A stretch of DNA of 64,000 nt from Methylobacterium sp. C25 (lineage in GTDB: Bacteria > Pseudomonadota > Alphaproteobacteria > Rhizobiales > Beijerinckiaceae). The stretch is from the NCBI RefSeq assembly GCF_021352225.1, contig NZ_JAAUVI010000001.1, forward strand, positions 310,001 through 374,000, given 5' to 3'. Made by a program: the position numbers and the translations under genes. Under the pieces are notes generated by a model, which was not told where the DNA came from, searched no databases, and worked only from the letters and a program-made list of their open reading frames with translations. How positions within the stretch are numbered: position 1 is the first letter of the stretch; each line of letters opens with the position of its first letter. Shown piece by piece: positions 36,869 through 45,984 of this stretch.

Positions 36869-37446
36869 CACGATGATCGCGCCTCGATCGGAGCACGGCC
36901 ACCTCGAAGGCACGACCGCACGTCACTCAATTCGACGAGACGCTCCCCACGGCGCGTCCCATTCCGGATCGGCGTTATGTCCGCTCGGGAATGACGCGAC
37001 CATAGTGGTGTGGCAACGGTCCGCCAACCCGTCTGATGGCAGCACCGTACTGATAAGTGTCGGATCAACCTGCGGTTTCGTCGTCCGTCCGCTTCGTGCG
37101 ATCCGAGCGGGCGAGACGGCTCAGCAGCACCAGGAGCGAACCGGGCATCGGCGCTTCGAGCGCCTCTGCCCCGAGCACCTCCTCCTGAGGCGAGCGAGTA
37201 CGGCGGCGGCGACTGAGGACTCCCCGCATGACGACGGGGCTGCGGCGTAGGACTTTTCTTGCTTTCATGACGCATACTGTTGCTTCGGCGCCAGCCCGAT
37301 CTGGGGTCGGAAGGTCGGGATGCCAAGCGGCGCCACCTTTTCCCCGATCGCTCAGGCAATGGACAATCTGCTCAGCCGTTGGGCGTTCCGTACCCCTTTC
37401 GCAAAATTCGTGGAGGGTAAGGCGCGTCGGTGGTACTGCGCCCGCC
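36869..37446. other. Intergenic region between modA and prmA
   Basis: About 580 nt. A basic minus-strand frame from ATG 37268 to 37065 (67 codons, MKARKVLRRS at its start) is possible, but has no family features. A ModE-like pair of half-sites is seen at 36973-36996. No RNA motif is recognised. Confidence 0.5.
36973..36996. promoter_or_regulatory. Weak ModE-like inverted half-sites upstream of modA
   Basis: CGTTATGT (36973-36980) and AATGACG (36990-36996) form an imperfect inverted pair, the first resembling the CGNTATAT half-site of ModE operators. They lie about 105-130 nt before the modA start. The match is poor on the right side. Confidence 0.25.
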
Positions 37447-38385
37447 ATGCTCGAAGGATTGCCCCCTCACCGCCCGACCCACGTGCTGCGCCTTTCGACG
37501 GACGAATCGTCGGCGCGCGCCATGACCGACGTGCTCGGCGAGATGTTCGATCCCACCGAGACCGCCGTCGCCGCCTTCGAGGTCGAAGGCACGACCACCT
37601 GGAGGCTCGAGGCCTATTTCGCCGACGAACCGGACGAGGACTTCGTCCGCGAGCTCATCCGCCCGATCATCGGCGAACAGGCGGACGAGGCCGTGTTCGA
37701 CACGATCGAGCGGCAGGACTGGGTGAAGGCCTCACTCGAAGGCCTCAAGCCGGTGCGCGCCGGCCGCTTCCTGATCCACGGCTCGCACGACCGGGATCAG
37801 ATCCGCTCCAATGATCTCGCCATCGAGATCGAGGCGGCGCTCGCCTTCGGCACTGGACACCACGGCACTACGCTCGGCTGCCTGCGGGCTTTTGCCGACA
37901 GGCTGAAGCGCGGCCGCCCGCGCCGGGTCCTGGACGTCGGCACCGGCACCGGCATCCTCGCCTTCGCTGCAGCGAAAGCCCTCCGCTCCACTGTGATTGC
38001 GGGCGATCTTGACCCGGAAGCGGTCTGGACCGCGAAGGGCAACGCCCGGCTCAACGGCATCGGCGCAAACCTGCGGCTCTACGAGGGCCCCGGCGTGCGC
38101 CACGCGCTGGCCGATCGTTCGCGGCACTTCGACGTCGTCTTCGCCAACATCCTGGCAAAGCCCCTCAAGAAGCTCGCCCCGACGCTCACGGCGGTCGTGG
38201 CGGATGACGGTATCCTGATCCTTTCCGGACTGATCGAGCGCGATGTCCCCGGCGTTCTCTCCACCTACCGGCACAGGGGATTTCACCTCGCCAGGATGGG
38301 CGTGATCGAGGGCTGGGCGACCCTGGTGCTGCGCCGGGGCGGAGCGGCGTCGAGCCGTGTTGCCCGGCACCGGCACGCCGCGTAA
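37447..38385 (+). CDS. prmA: Ribosomal protein L11 methyltransferase PrmA
   Basis: A 312-aa SAM-dependent methyltransferase that trimethylates ribosomal protein L11. The N-terminal L11-binding part (~1-110) ends with ALAFGTGHHGTTLGCLRAF, the PrmA hallmark. Motif I is VLDVGTGTGILAFAA (~161), and the product-release motif VFANILAKPLKKL is intact. I start at ATG 37447; an in-frame start at 37228 would add 73 residues with no family match. The aminopeptidase gene follows 11 nt downstream. Confidence 0.95.
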   Translation: MLEGLPPHRPTHVLRLSTDESSARAMTDVLGEMFDPTETAVAAFEVEGTTTWRLEAYFADEPDEDFVRELIRPIIGEQADEAVFDTIERQDWVKASLEGLKPVRAGRFLIHGSHDRDQIRSNDLAIEIEAALAFGTGHHGTTLGCLRAFADRLKRGRPRRVLDVGTGTGILAFAAAKALRSTVIAGDLDPEAVWTAKGNARLNGIGANLRLYEGPGVRHALADRSRHFDVVFANILAKPLKKLAPTLTAVVADDGILILSGLIERDVPGVLSTYRHRGFHLARMGVIEGWATLVLRRGGAASSRVARHRHAA

Positions 38386-38396
38386 CGCTTCGGGGC

Positions 38397-40229
38397 ATGA
38401 CGAGCCCGCGCCGCCGCTTCCAGACCTTCGAAGATTCGAGCCATCGCAAGGGCGCCGAACGCGTCGCGGCTTTGCGCGCCGCCATGCGGGAGGCCGGCAT
38501 CGGCGGCTTCGTGGTGCCGCGCGCCGACGAGCATCAGTCGGAATACGTTCCGGCCAATGCCGAACGGCTCGCTTGGCTGACGGGCTTCACGGGTTCTGCC
38601 GGAACGGCGGTCGTGCTGGCTGACAAGGCGGCGATCATCGTGGATGGCCGTTACACGCTTCAGGCGCCCGAGCAGGTCGATACGGCCGTGTTCACGGTCG
38701 TGCCGCTGGCGGACAAGACGCCGGATGCCTGGATCGCCGAGACGATCTCAGCCGATACGGTGCTCGGCTACGATCCCTGGCTCCATACCGCCGATGGCGT
38801 CGCACGTCTGGAGCGAGCCGTCGCCAAGGGCGGCGGCTCGCTGAAGGCCGTGTCGAATCTCGTCGACGCCGTCTGGGCCGGGCGACCGTCGCAGCCTGCG
38901 GGGCGCGTCGTCCTGCATCCCCTCGCGCATTCTGGCGAAGACGCCGAGGCGAAATTGGCCCGCATCCGGGAGAAGCTCGCAGCAGCCGGAGTCGACGCGC
39001 TCGTCATCTCGGACCCGCACAATCTCGCCTGGGCGTTCAACCTCCGGGGCGCGGACGTGGATCACACGCCCCTGGCGCTCGGCTATGCCATCGTGCCGCG
39101 TGAGGGGCGACCGAGCCTCTTCTTGAGTTCGGGCGACGTCGCGCCGGACGCGAGGACGACACTCGGTGCGCTTGCCGAACTCGCGCCGCGCGCTTCATTC
39201 GAACAGGCGCTCAGCGCGCTCGCGGGCCGCCCCGCCAAGATCCGCATCGACGTCGCGACGGCGGGCGCCGCACTGAAGGAGATGATCGCCTCGGCCGGCG
39301 GCACCGCCGATGTCGGTCCCGATCCCATCACCGTCATGAAGGCGATCAAGAACGAGGCGGAGATCGCCGGCTCGCGCGCCGCCCATCGGCGTGACGGCGT
39401 CGCCGTAACGCGCTTCCTAGCCTGGCTGCAGCGGGAAGGCAGCAACGGCATCGGCGAGATCGAGGCCGTCGAGGCGCTGGAGGATTTTCGTGCCGAGGGT
39501 GGGCTGCTGCGCGAGGTATCGTTTCCGACGATCTCGGGCTCGGGACCGAACGGCGCGATCGTGCATTACCGTGTCACCACGGCCAGCGACCGGCGGGTGC
39601 GACCGGGCGAACTCTTCCTGATCGATTCAGGCGCTCAATACGCCGACGGCACCACGGACATCACCCGCACCGTCGCGATCGGCACGCCCACGGCCGAGAT
39701 GCGCGACCGCTTCACGCGGGTGCTGCAGGGGCACATCGCCATCGCGCGCGCGGTGTTTCCGAAGGGAACCACAGGGGCGCAGATCGATTCCTTCGCGCGC
39801 CGGGCGCTCTGGGAGGCCGGGCTCGACTTCGACCACGGCACCGGCCACGGCGTCGGGTCGTTCCTGTCCGTCCACGAGGGGCCGCAACGCATTGCGAAGA
39901 CCGGCGCAGTGGCGCTCGAAGCGGGCATGATCCTCTCGAACGAGCCAGGCTACTATCGCGCCGGCGCCTACGGCATCCGCATCGAGAACCTGATCCTCGT
40001 GGAGGAACGCTCGATCACGGGGGGAGACCGGCCGATGCTCGGTTTCGAGACGCTGACCCTCGCGCCGATCGACCGCGCGCTGATCGAGCCGTCACTGCTC
40101 TCCCCGGCAGAGGTCGAGTGGCTCGACGCCTATCATGCGCTCGTGCGTCAGACGCTCGGACCTGAGCTCGATGCGGACGTCCGTGCGTGGCTCGACGAGG
40201 CGACCCGGCCGATCGGGCCAGCAGCCTAG
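38397..40229 (+). CDS. Xaa-Pro aminopeptidase (AMP P family, M24B)
   Basis: A 610-aa creatinase-fold aminopeptidase releasing N-terminal residues before proline. Two N-terminal creatinase domains precede the catalytic M24 domain (~330-560). Metal ligands are visible: LIDSGAQYADGTTDITR (two Asp), GTGHGVGSFLSVHEG (His) and ILSNEPGYYRAG and RIENLILVEE (two Glu). The long form with a C-terminal extension is usual in Hyphomicrobiales. It is probably co-transcribed with prmA. Confidence 0.94.
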   Translation: MTSPRRRFQTFEDSSHRKGAERVAALRAAMREAGIGGFVVPRADEHQSEYVPANAERLAWLTGFTGSAGTAVVLADKAAIIVDGRYTLQAPEQVDTAVFTVVPLADKTPDAWIAETISADTVLGYDPWLHTADGVARLERAVAKGGGSLKAVSNLVDAVWAGRPSQPAGRVVLHPLAHSGEDAEAKLARIREKLAAAGVDALVISDPHNLAWAFNLRGADVDHTPLALGYAIVPREGRPSLFLSSGDVAPDARTTLGALAELAPRASFEQALSALAGRPAKIRIDVATAGAALKEMIASAGGTADVGPDPITVMKAIKNEAEIAGSRAAHRRDGVAVTRFLAWLQREGSNGIGEIEAVEALEDFRAEGGLLREVSFPTISGSGPNGAIVHYRVTTASDRRVRPGELFLIDSGAQYADGTTDITRTVAIGTPTAEMRDRFTRVLQGHIAIARAVFPKGTTGAQIDSFARRALWEAGLDFDHGTGHGVGSFLSVHEGPQRIAKTGAVALEAGMILSNEPGYYRAGAYGIRIENLILVEERSITGGDRPMLGFETLTLAPIDRALIEPSLLSPAEVEWLDAYHALVRQTLGPELDADVRAWLDEATRPIGPAA

Positions 40230-40444
40230 ACTCCCGCCCATTCCAGCGCCCGCCAGACACCGCAGGCGATCAGCGCCCACCAGGTGATGGTCAGGGCGCC
40301 GGCTCCAATCAACCCGGTCTTGAACAGGCGGTCATGGAGACCGTCCTGGCGTTTTGCCGGGCTCGGCTCCGTCGCTGTTTGAGCTGATTCGGACACGTGC
40401 CGCTTTCCTCCGGAATGGGCTTTGGCTGAAACGGGAGACGTCAT
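40226..40444 (-). CDS. 72-aa single-pass membrane protein coupled to WecG-like gene
   Basis: A small protein with a charged N-terminus (~1-45) and one transmembrane helix (FKTGLIGAGALTITWWALIACGVW, ~43-66). Its ATG overlaps the stop of the WecG-like gene as ATGA, a strong sign of coupled translation. No family recognised. It could stabilise or localise the transferase, but that is a guess. Confidence 0.6.
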   Translation of the reverse strand: MTSPVSAKAHSGGKRHVSESAQTATEPSPAKRQDGLHDRLFKTGLIGAGALTITWWALIACGVWRALEWAGV

Positions 40445-41376
40445 GCGCCGTTCGCGTCGGTCGGGAGATCGGGCGTGATCGGACTCGGAACCGCGCCGGC
40501 GGCTCGCCGCACCCATTGCGGCATCCGCTGCACGAGGCGTCGGCGGAACCCAGCACGGATCTGAGAGACGGTGCCGCTCCGAGAGACGAGCAGCAGCATC
40601 GCGTGCGGGTTCGTCGTGAGGTAGCGCCAGAACAGCCGGGCCGGCTCTTCCTTGATCCGCCAAGCCCATTCGAGCCCGAAGCGCTGCATCCAGTCTGGCG
40701 CGCGCGCGCGGCTTCCCGACAGGAAATTGAACAGCCCGCCCGACGTCTTGATCAGCCCGACATTCGTCAGCAGCGGGCCGAACTCGTAGACGAAGATCTG
40801 CTCGCGCGGCACGCCGAGGGCGAGCCAGAGGATATCCGGCGCCAGCGCATCGATCTCCCGGATTTTTTCGCGAAGTGCCTCGCCCTTGAGATAGCCGTGC
40901 GAGTGGCCGACGATCCGAATGCCGGGATGAAGGCGGCGGACGTTCTCGACCGCGCTGCGGTTCTCCTCTTCGCTCGCACCGAAGAGGTAGAAGGAGAGAT
41001 CCCGCTCCACTGCGCCGCGCGCGACGCTGTGGAAGAGATCCGTCGTGGCCACGCGCTCCGGCAGCGGATGTTCGCCGAAGAAGCGGGAGGCAACCACCAT
41101 GGGCTGGCCGTCGGCGTTGATGAGATCGGCCTGCGCCAGCATTCGCGCGAAGTCTCGATCACGGGCATAGCGCGACAGAACCTCTCCGTTGGCCGATGTC
41201 AGGAACAGCGGAAGATTGGGCCTGGGATGGCTCTCCGCGGCAGAGATCATCAGGTCCGCCATCTCCTGCATGCCGAGTACGGCGATCGGCATGCCGCCGA
41301 GCTTCGTCGCGGTCACGTCGCGAACGAGGTCACGGGAATGGGGGGCGACGGGCGCCATCGCGAGGCCCGCGCTCAC
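40441..41376 (-). CDS. WecG/TagA/CpsF-family glycosyltransferase
   Basis: A 311-aa GT26 transferase that adds a second sugar, often N-acetylmannosaminuronate or N-acetylmannosamine, onto a lipid-linked sugar. Landmarks are FLTSANGEVLSRYARDRDF, LINADGQPMV, LFGASEEENRSAVENVRRLHPGI and DILWLALGVPREQIF. The start overlaps the stop of the Wzz gene by four bases, and the small membrane protein is coupled downstream. Confidence 0.9.
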   Translation of the reverse strand: MSAGLAMAPVAPHSRDLVRDVTATKLGGMPIAVLGMQEMADLMISAAESHPRPNLPLFLTSANGEVLSRYARDRDFARMLAQADLINADGQPMVVASRFFGEHPLPERVATTDLFHSVARGAVERDLSFYLFGASEEENRSAVENVRRLHPGIRIVGHSHGYLKGEALREKIREIDALAPDILWLALGVPREQIFVYEFGPLLTNVGLIKTSGGLFNFLSGSRARAPDWMQRFGLEWAWRIKEEPARLFWRYLTTNPHAMLLLVSRSGTVSQIRAGFRRRLVQRMPQWVRRAAGAVPSPITPDLPTDANGA

Positions 41377-42941
41377 AGGTAGCCTCCCACGGTCGCGGGC
41401 AGGCGCTCGCCACCGACGATGGTAACCGCATTCGGGCGGCGGCGGCGTGCGGCCGAGATCGCATCGAGGGTGCTATCGCCTGCCTCGCGCGAGGCACGCA
41501 TCTCGCCCTTCAGCCACTCCTCGGCGAGAGCCAGCGCGATGCCGAGCAGCAGGCCGGCGACGAGCCCGAGCATGGCGAGCGTGCGCGCGGGCGGTGGGTA
41601 GCTTCGATTGAGCGGCTTCACCGCCTGCGTGATGATGCGGGCGTTGCTGACGTCGAGCCGAGCCTGCTGCCCGGTTTCCCGAGCACGCACCAGGAAGGCT
41701 TCGTAGACCGCGCGACTGGCATCGACCTCGCGATCGAGTTCGCGAAGCCGGATCGAGGCCTGAGCGAGGCCGACGGTCTTGCCCTTGGCCGCGTCGAAGC
41801 TCTTCTCGAGCGAGGTCACAGTTGCCTGTGCGCGGGCGAGATCTGTCTTGGCGGCCTGCGCGTAGCGGGCGATCTCCTGGTCGATCAGGCGTCGAGAGAG
41901 CTGAAGCTGCGAGGCGATCGAGGTCACCTGCGGGTGGCGCGGCCCGAGATCATGGGCGAGCTCGGCCTGCTTGCGAGAAAGCTCGGCGTACTGGGTGCGC
42001 AGGGCCGTGATCGCCTGGGAGGCGAGCGCATCCTCGGTCGCGCCCGCGTCGATGCCGGCGGCCTGCATGCGCTGGACCTGGTCGACCCGGGCCTGCGCGT
42101 CGGCGGCACGGACGCGAGCGCCGGCGAGTTGCGCGTTCAGTTGCGTCAGCTGCTGGTCGGTGACCAACACGTCGCGGGTGCCGATCAGGCCGTTCTCGGC
42201 CTTGTAGGCCTGAACCCGGCTCTCGGCGCGATTGACGTCCTCGCGCAGCTCGACGAGCCGGGACGAGAGGCCTGCGCTGGCGCGATTGGCCGCCTCGGCC
42301 CGGTTGGCGACCTCCTCGGCGAGGTAGGAGTCCACCACCGCGTTGGCGATCCTTGCGGCCTTGTCGGCATCGCGCGAGGTCGCCTCGACATCGACGATGA
42401 AGGTGCGGCCGGTGCGGCGCACGGCGATGCGCTTCGAGAGAGCATCGAGCGCGGCAGAGAAGTCGGCGGCCGCATCTGGGGCGGGCGGCGGGGATTGGCC
42501 GAATTTCTGGGCCAGAGCGGCGAGCGGGCCGACCGCGGCTCCCCCTCCGACGAATTCCGGATCGTCCGTCAGGTCGAGTGCTCGGACGACGCGGCCGAGC
42601 ACGTTGCTCGACGTGATCACCTGCGCCTGGCTTTCGACGATGGTCAGGAACCCGCCGGAATCCTGCCCGGCCGCCGTCAGCTCCTTGTCGAGGAGGCGGA
42701 GATCGCGAGGGTCGATATAGAGCTGCGCCTCGGCCGTGTAGCGCGGCGTGAGCATCTTGCCGACCGCGAAGGCGAGCCCCGTGCCGAGGATCGCGCAACT
42801 CGCGATCAACAGCGCGCGGCGCCGCAGGAGGGCAAGAACGTAGCGGACCGAGGGACCGCGAGGTGCCGTCGTTTCACCCGCCCCCCGGCGCCGCTGAAGA
42901 GCGGTGCTGTTGCGCGGATCGACGTCATCGTAAACCAGCAT
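41373..42941 (-). CDS. Wzz/GumC-type polysaccharide chain-length determinant
   Basis: A 522-aa polysaccharide co-polymerase. Transmembrane helices lie near residues 41-62 (ALLIASCAILGTGLAFAVGKML) and ~464-484 (TLAMLGLVAGLLLGIALALAE), enclosing a periplasmic Wzz domain and a long coiled coil (~190-430). It lacks a fused tyrosine kinase, and the partner kinase is not in this window. It controls repeat number in Wzx/Wzy systems. It is the first gene of a coupled trio with the WecG-like and 72-aa genes. Confidence 0.92.
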   Translation of the reverse strand: MLVYDDVDPRNSTALQRRRGAGETTAPRGPSVRYVLALLRRRALLIASCAILGTGLAFAVGKMLTPRYTAEAQLYIDPRDLRLLDKELTAAGQDSGGFLTIVESQAQVITSSNVLGRVVRALDLTDDPEFVGGGAAVGPLAALAQKFGQSPPPAPDAAADFSAALDALSKRIAVRRTGRTFIVDVEATSRDADKAARIANAVVDSYLAEEVANRAEAANRASAGLSSRLVELREDVNRAESRVQAYKAENGLIGTRDVLVTDQQLTQLNAQLAGARVRAADAQARVDQVQRMQAAGIDAGATEDALASQAITALRTQYAELSRKQAELAHDLGPRHPQVTSIASQLQLSRRLIDQEIARYAQAAKTDLARAQATVTSLEKSFDAAKGKTVGLAQASIRLRELDREVDASRAVYEAFLVRARETGQQARLDVSNARIITQAVKPLNRSYPPPARTLAMLGLVAGLLLGIALALAEEWLKGEMRASREAGDSTLDAISAARRRRPNAVTIVGGERLPATVGGYL

Positions 42942-43152
42942 CGAAAGGCTCCGGTCGAGACCGGCAACGGGACATGTCCCGGAACCGGATCGTCGGCGTC
43001 TCCCTCGAACGGACCTGCCTCAGAGTGAGACAGCTTCCGCGTCTGGGCGCCGCGACAGTCTCGAGGTCGCAACCTGCGAACCACCGGAGCAAAAGCTGAG
43101 GTTGGCAGGGATCGCCGCGCGTCGATGTGGTTAAGAGAGCGTTAAGCGCTCG

Positions 43153-43926
43153 TCAGAGCGAGCGGCGCAGGGCCTCGGCGACGGGCACGCACGCAATGCC
43201 GCGGTCGCTGGCTGCGCGCAGGGCTGCCTCGAGCAAGGCAGGCGAACACCCATACGGGCTCGGGTTCTCGACGACGTCGTGACCGTAGAAGACGAGCCAG
43301 CCCTTCTTCTCCAGGGCCTCGTCCATCATCCGCGCGATCCGGGCGGCGTCCGTCCGTCCATCCATCAGCGGATGGGCGTTGAGGAGTTGCAGGTCAGCCC
43401 TGCCGACGTTCAGGCCAGGCACGATGCCGCGGCTGGTCCGGTAGATCGAGGCGAGCGTCTTCTTGGCCGCGAGCGAACCGAACCCATAAGGAAGGGCGAA
43501 GCTTTCGAGGGTCAGGCCGGGCACGATCGCGCGCAGGCAGGTGGCGTTGCGCTGGGATTCCGCGACGATGTCCTGGGAGCGGAGATTGGGCACGAAGACG
43601 TGCGAGTAGGTATGGCTGCCGATCTCATGACCGGCCTCGTGCAGGGCCACGATTTGATCCGCATCCGCGACGCGCCAATGCAGGGCCTGCGTCCCGATCA
43701 AGCCGCCAGAGATATAGAAGGTGCCTCTGGCGCCATGAGCCTCCATCATCTGCGCGCCTGTCGTGGCGGCGCAGACGGGGACGTCGTCGAAGGTGAAACT
43801 GACCAGCGGCGTCGCGGGGGCAAGCGTCGCCGGAGAGGTGCGCAGGTGCCGGGCAAGACGATGCGTCAGGCGTGCCCGCCAGTTGGCGGCACGCGCGACG
43901 TCACCATCCAGCGGCACCGTGAGCAA
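43153..43926 (-). CDS. Polysaccharide deacetylase (NodB-fold), TTG start
   Basis: A 257-aa carbohydrate esterase 4-like protein removing acetyl or N-acetyl groups from sugars. Motifs are VSFTFDDVPV (metal Asp), GHEIGSHTYSH (metal His pair) and FALPYGFG, with the C-terminal LVFYGHDV. The start choice is decided by a TTG (43924-43926) with GGAG spaced seven bases upstream, directly after the methyltransferase stop; ATG 43959 would overlap that gene by 29 bases. It probably tailors the polysaccharide during assembly. Confidence 0.83.
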   Translation of the reverse strand: MLTVPLDGDVARAANWRARLTHRLARHLRTSPATLAPATPLVSFTFDDVPVCAATTGAQMMEAHGARGTFYISGGLIGTQALHWRVADADQIVALHEAGHEIGSHTYSHVFVPNLRSQDIVAESQRNATCLRAIVPGLTLESFALPYGFGSLAAKKTLASIYRTSRGIVPGLNVGRADLQLLNAHPLMDGRTDAARIARMMDEALEKKGWLVFYGHDVVENPSPYGCSPALLEAALRAASDRGIACVPVAEALRRSL

Positions 43927-43930
43927 GCGA

Positions 43931-44737
43931 CTACTCCGCCGCGACGCGCGCATCCGCACGCTTGCGCAGGACGAGGTGATAGTCGCCGTGGCGGAGGTTC
44001 ACCCGGTTGAGCAGCAGCCCGTTGACCAGGCCCGTGATCCCGTCGACCACGATCGAGAGGGCTCGATGGCGCACACGCATCTCCGCGAAGCGCGGGCTCT
44101 CGTAGACGCGCTCGTAAACGGTCTCGAAGCCGCGCGCGGCCATGAAGGCCTTGAGGCGGGCCGGCAGGACCAGCGGATGATAGTGGACCGGGAACGGTGC
44201 CTCACCCGGCTGCCCCGCGCGTTCGTTTCCGCGGATGTGGCGGTAGAACCAGACGTGGAACCAGTGCGGCGAGTGCTTGGTCACGAGCCCCGAGAGCGAG
44301 CGTGGGTGCGGAGCGCCGATCAGAATGAGACCACCGGGCTTCACGGCTCCCGCAAAGCACTCGAGCGCGGCGTCGACCTCGGGCAAGTGCTCGATGACGT
44401 TGTAGCTGGTGATGAGGTCGATGCTCTCGGCCGGCAGGCGATGGGTCTGCACGTCGCCACAGATCCGGGTCTCGGCATAAGCGTTGTTGAAGATCTGGGT
44501 CGGGTCGATGTCGACGACGGTGACGCTGGAGCGCCTCAGGAGCGCTGCCGGCAGGTAGGAGGCTGCACCGCCGCCGGCCTCGTAGACCGAGACCTTGCCG
44601 GCCGGCAGAAGCTTCTGCAGAACCGAGTGGACTTTGGCGAGGCTATAGCCCGCCTCGCCCGCAGGCATCTCGGTGTCGTGGTGCAGGTCGCTTTGGGCGA
44701 TCGGCATCAGCCCATCCGCCGCGATCGTCTGATGCAT
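43931..44737 (-). CDS. Class I SAM-dependent methyltransferase
   Basis: A 268-aa methyltransferase. Motif I is VYEAGGGAASYLP (~51-63), and motif II is VTVVDIDPTQIFNN. Late motifs SYNVIEHLPEVDAALECF and VKPGGLILIGAP complete the Rossmann fold. In this locus it probably methylates a sugar or end group, but a small-molecule substrate is not excluded. ATG 44737 is preceded by GGAGG seven bases upstream. The deacetylase gene follows with a few bases spacing. Confidence 0.85.
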   Translation of the reverse strand: MHQTIAADGLMPIAQSDLHHDTEMPAGEAGYSLAKVHSVLQKLLPAGKVSVYEAGGGAASYLPAALLRRSSVTVVDIDPTQIFNNAYAETRICGDVQTHRLPAESIDLITSYNVIEHLPEVDAALECFAGAVKPGGLILIGAPHPRSLSGLVTKHSPHWFHVWFYRHIRGNERAGQPGEAPFPVHYHPLVLPARLKAFMAARGFETVYERVYESPRFAEMRVRHRALSIVVDGITGLVNGLLLNRVNLRHGDYHLVLRKRADARVAAE

Positions 44738-44952
44738 GATCAATCCTCCATCGTCGAATGATGTCTGTCCTGGTCGAGGACAATTTTTTCATCTGCCGCA
44801 GCGATGGAGGTCCCGATTTGAAGACCGAGCACCGCTTTTGGCAGAGTACGGGTTATTTTTCCACCTACAGATCAGAGCTTTGCGCGAAATCCGCGTGCAA
44901 CTGTCCAATATCGCACGTGCACCGAAGCTATCGCTGCACGTCAGTGTTGCCT

Positions 44953-45984
44953 TCAGGCAGCTTCCGTTCGACTTTTTTGTTTCGATTCTGACGGTTCGGA
45001 ATAAAAAGTATCGAGAGCCGTGCGGATCGTTGCGAGCGGCGTCGACCCGAACGACTGGATGCAGAAGGCCCTTTCGCGCGGGGTCGCCGCGCGCAGCATC
45101 GCGAGGATGTCGGCAACGTTCAGCTCATCCGCATCCCAATGCGTGCGAGTGAAGCTCTCGCCGGTGGGCGCATGCCGGGCCAGGGCGGCCGGCGAGGTCA
45201 CCACGAAAGCGCCGTAGATCATATACTCGGAGAAGTCGCGGTCCCGGCACATGGCCGCGACCCAGTTGCGCCCGGAGACGCTCTCCATGCGCGCGATCAT
45301 CGCGCGGATGGTCGCCTGATCCCAGACGATGATCTGGTCGATGTAGTCGTCGGCCGGAAGCGACGGCTGCGGCGTCGCGAGGAGCCGCGCGGCCGTGGCG
45401 ACCCAGAGCTTGTGGCGGGGACGTGCCTCGGTGACGCCGCCGGGATGCACGTGGAACGGCGTCGGGTTGGGATCGGCGATCTCCGCGGCGTCGAAGTCCT
45501 TGAAGAAGTAGATGTCGGAGTCGATCAGGCAGAAGCGCTCTTCGGGCAGTGAACGCACCGCCTCGATCTTCACGATCTGCTGGATATGCCAGCCGCTGAT
45601 TGGCTTGCCGTGGGTGGACCACCAGTAGCGGCGTCCGCGCCAGCGAAGCGCCGGGATCGGTCGCAGCCAGCGCGGCACGAAGCGCGAGAGCGGCAGGATC
45701 TGGCGATCGGCGCGCGCATACGGCGCGAAGAGCGGCACATCCTCGTCGTCGACGATGACGTAGTGCTGTCCGCGGCGCGGCACGTGCCGGTCGATGCTGT
45801 CGAACAGCAGCGCGCAGCGCTTGAGATCTCCGCGATGGCTGAGGGTGACCAGGCCGACGGTCTCGGGGCGCCCCTGCTCCGGTGCTCCGGTTTGACTCTG
45901 CATGCGCGCCTCCATCAGTCCGGGGCCGTTGCGAAAGGCCGGTCTCCCGCCGACCGAGAAAGGGATGATCGGACCCGCGCTCAT
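44953..45984 (-). CDS. DUF6492-like putative glycosyltransferase
   Basis: A 343-aa protein resembling the DUF6492 family. A GT-A-like layout is visible: VGLVTLSHRGDLKRCALLFDSIDRHV, HYVIVDDEDVPLF, then the metal-binding-type acid run LIDSDIYFFKDFD near residues 152-164. It may transfer a sugar in this pathway; its donor and acceptor are unknown. Its ATG overlaps the Wzx stop as ATGA. The open frame runs further upstream across wzx, but those residues are out of context. Confidence 0.72.
   Translation of the reverse strand: MSAGPIIPFSVGGRPAFRNGPGLMEARMQSQTGAPEQGRPETVGLVTLSHRGDLKRCALLFDSIDRHVPRRGQHYVIVDDEDVPLFAPYARADRQILPLSRFVPRWLRPIPALRWRGRRYWWSTHGKPISGWHIQQIVKIEAVRSLPEERFCLIDSDIYFFKDFDAAEIADPNPTPFHVHPGGVTEARPRHKLWVATAARLLATPQPSLPADDYIDQIIVWDQATIRAMIARMESVSGRNWVAAMCRDRDFSEYMIYGAFVVTSPAALARHAPTGESFTRTHWDADELNVADILAMLRAATPRERAFCIQSFGSTPLATIRTALDTFYSEPSESKQKSRTEAA

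Noticed and set aside
37065..37268. 67-codon frame upstream of modA
   Set aside because: Codon usage at the start is atypical and no family or strong ribosome site supports it; left as a note in the gap entry.
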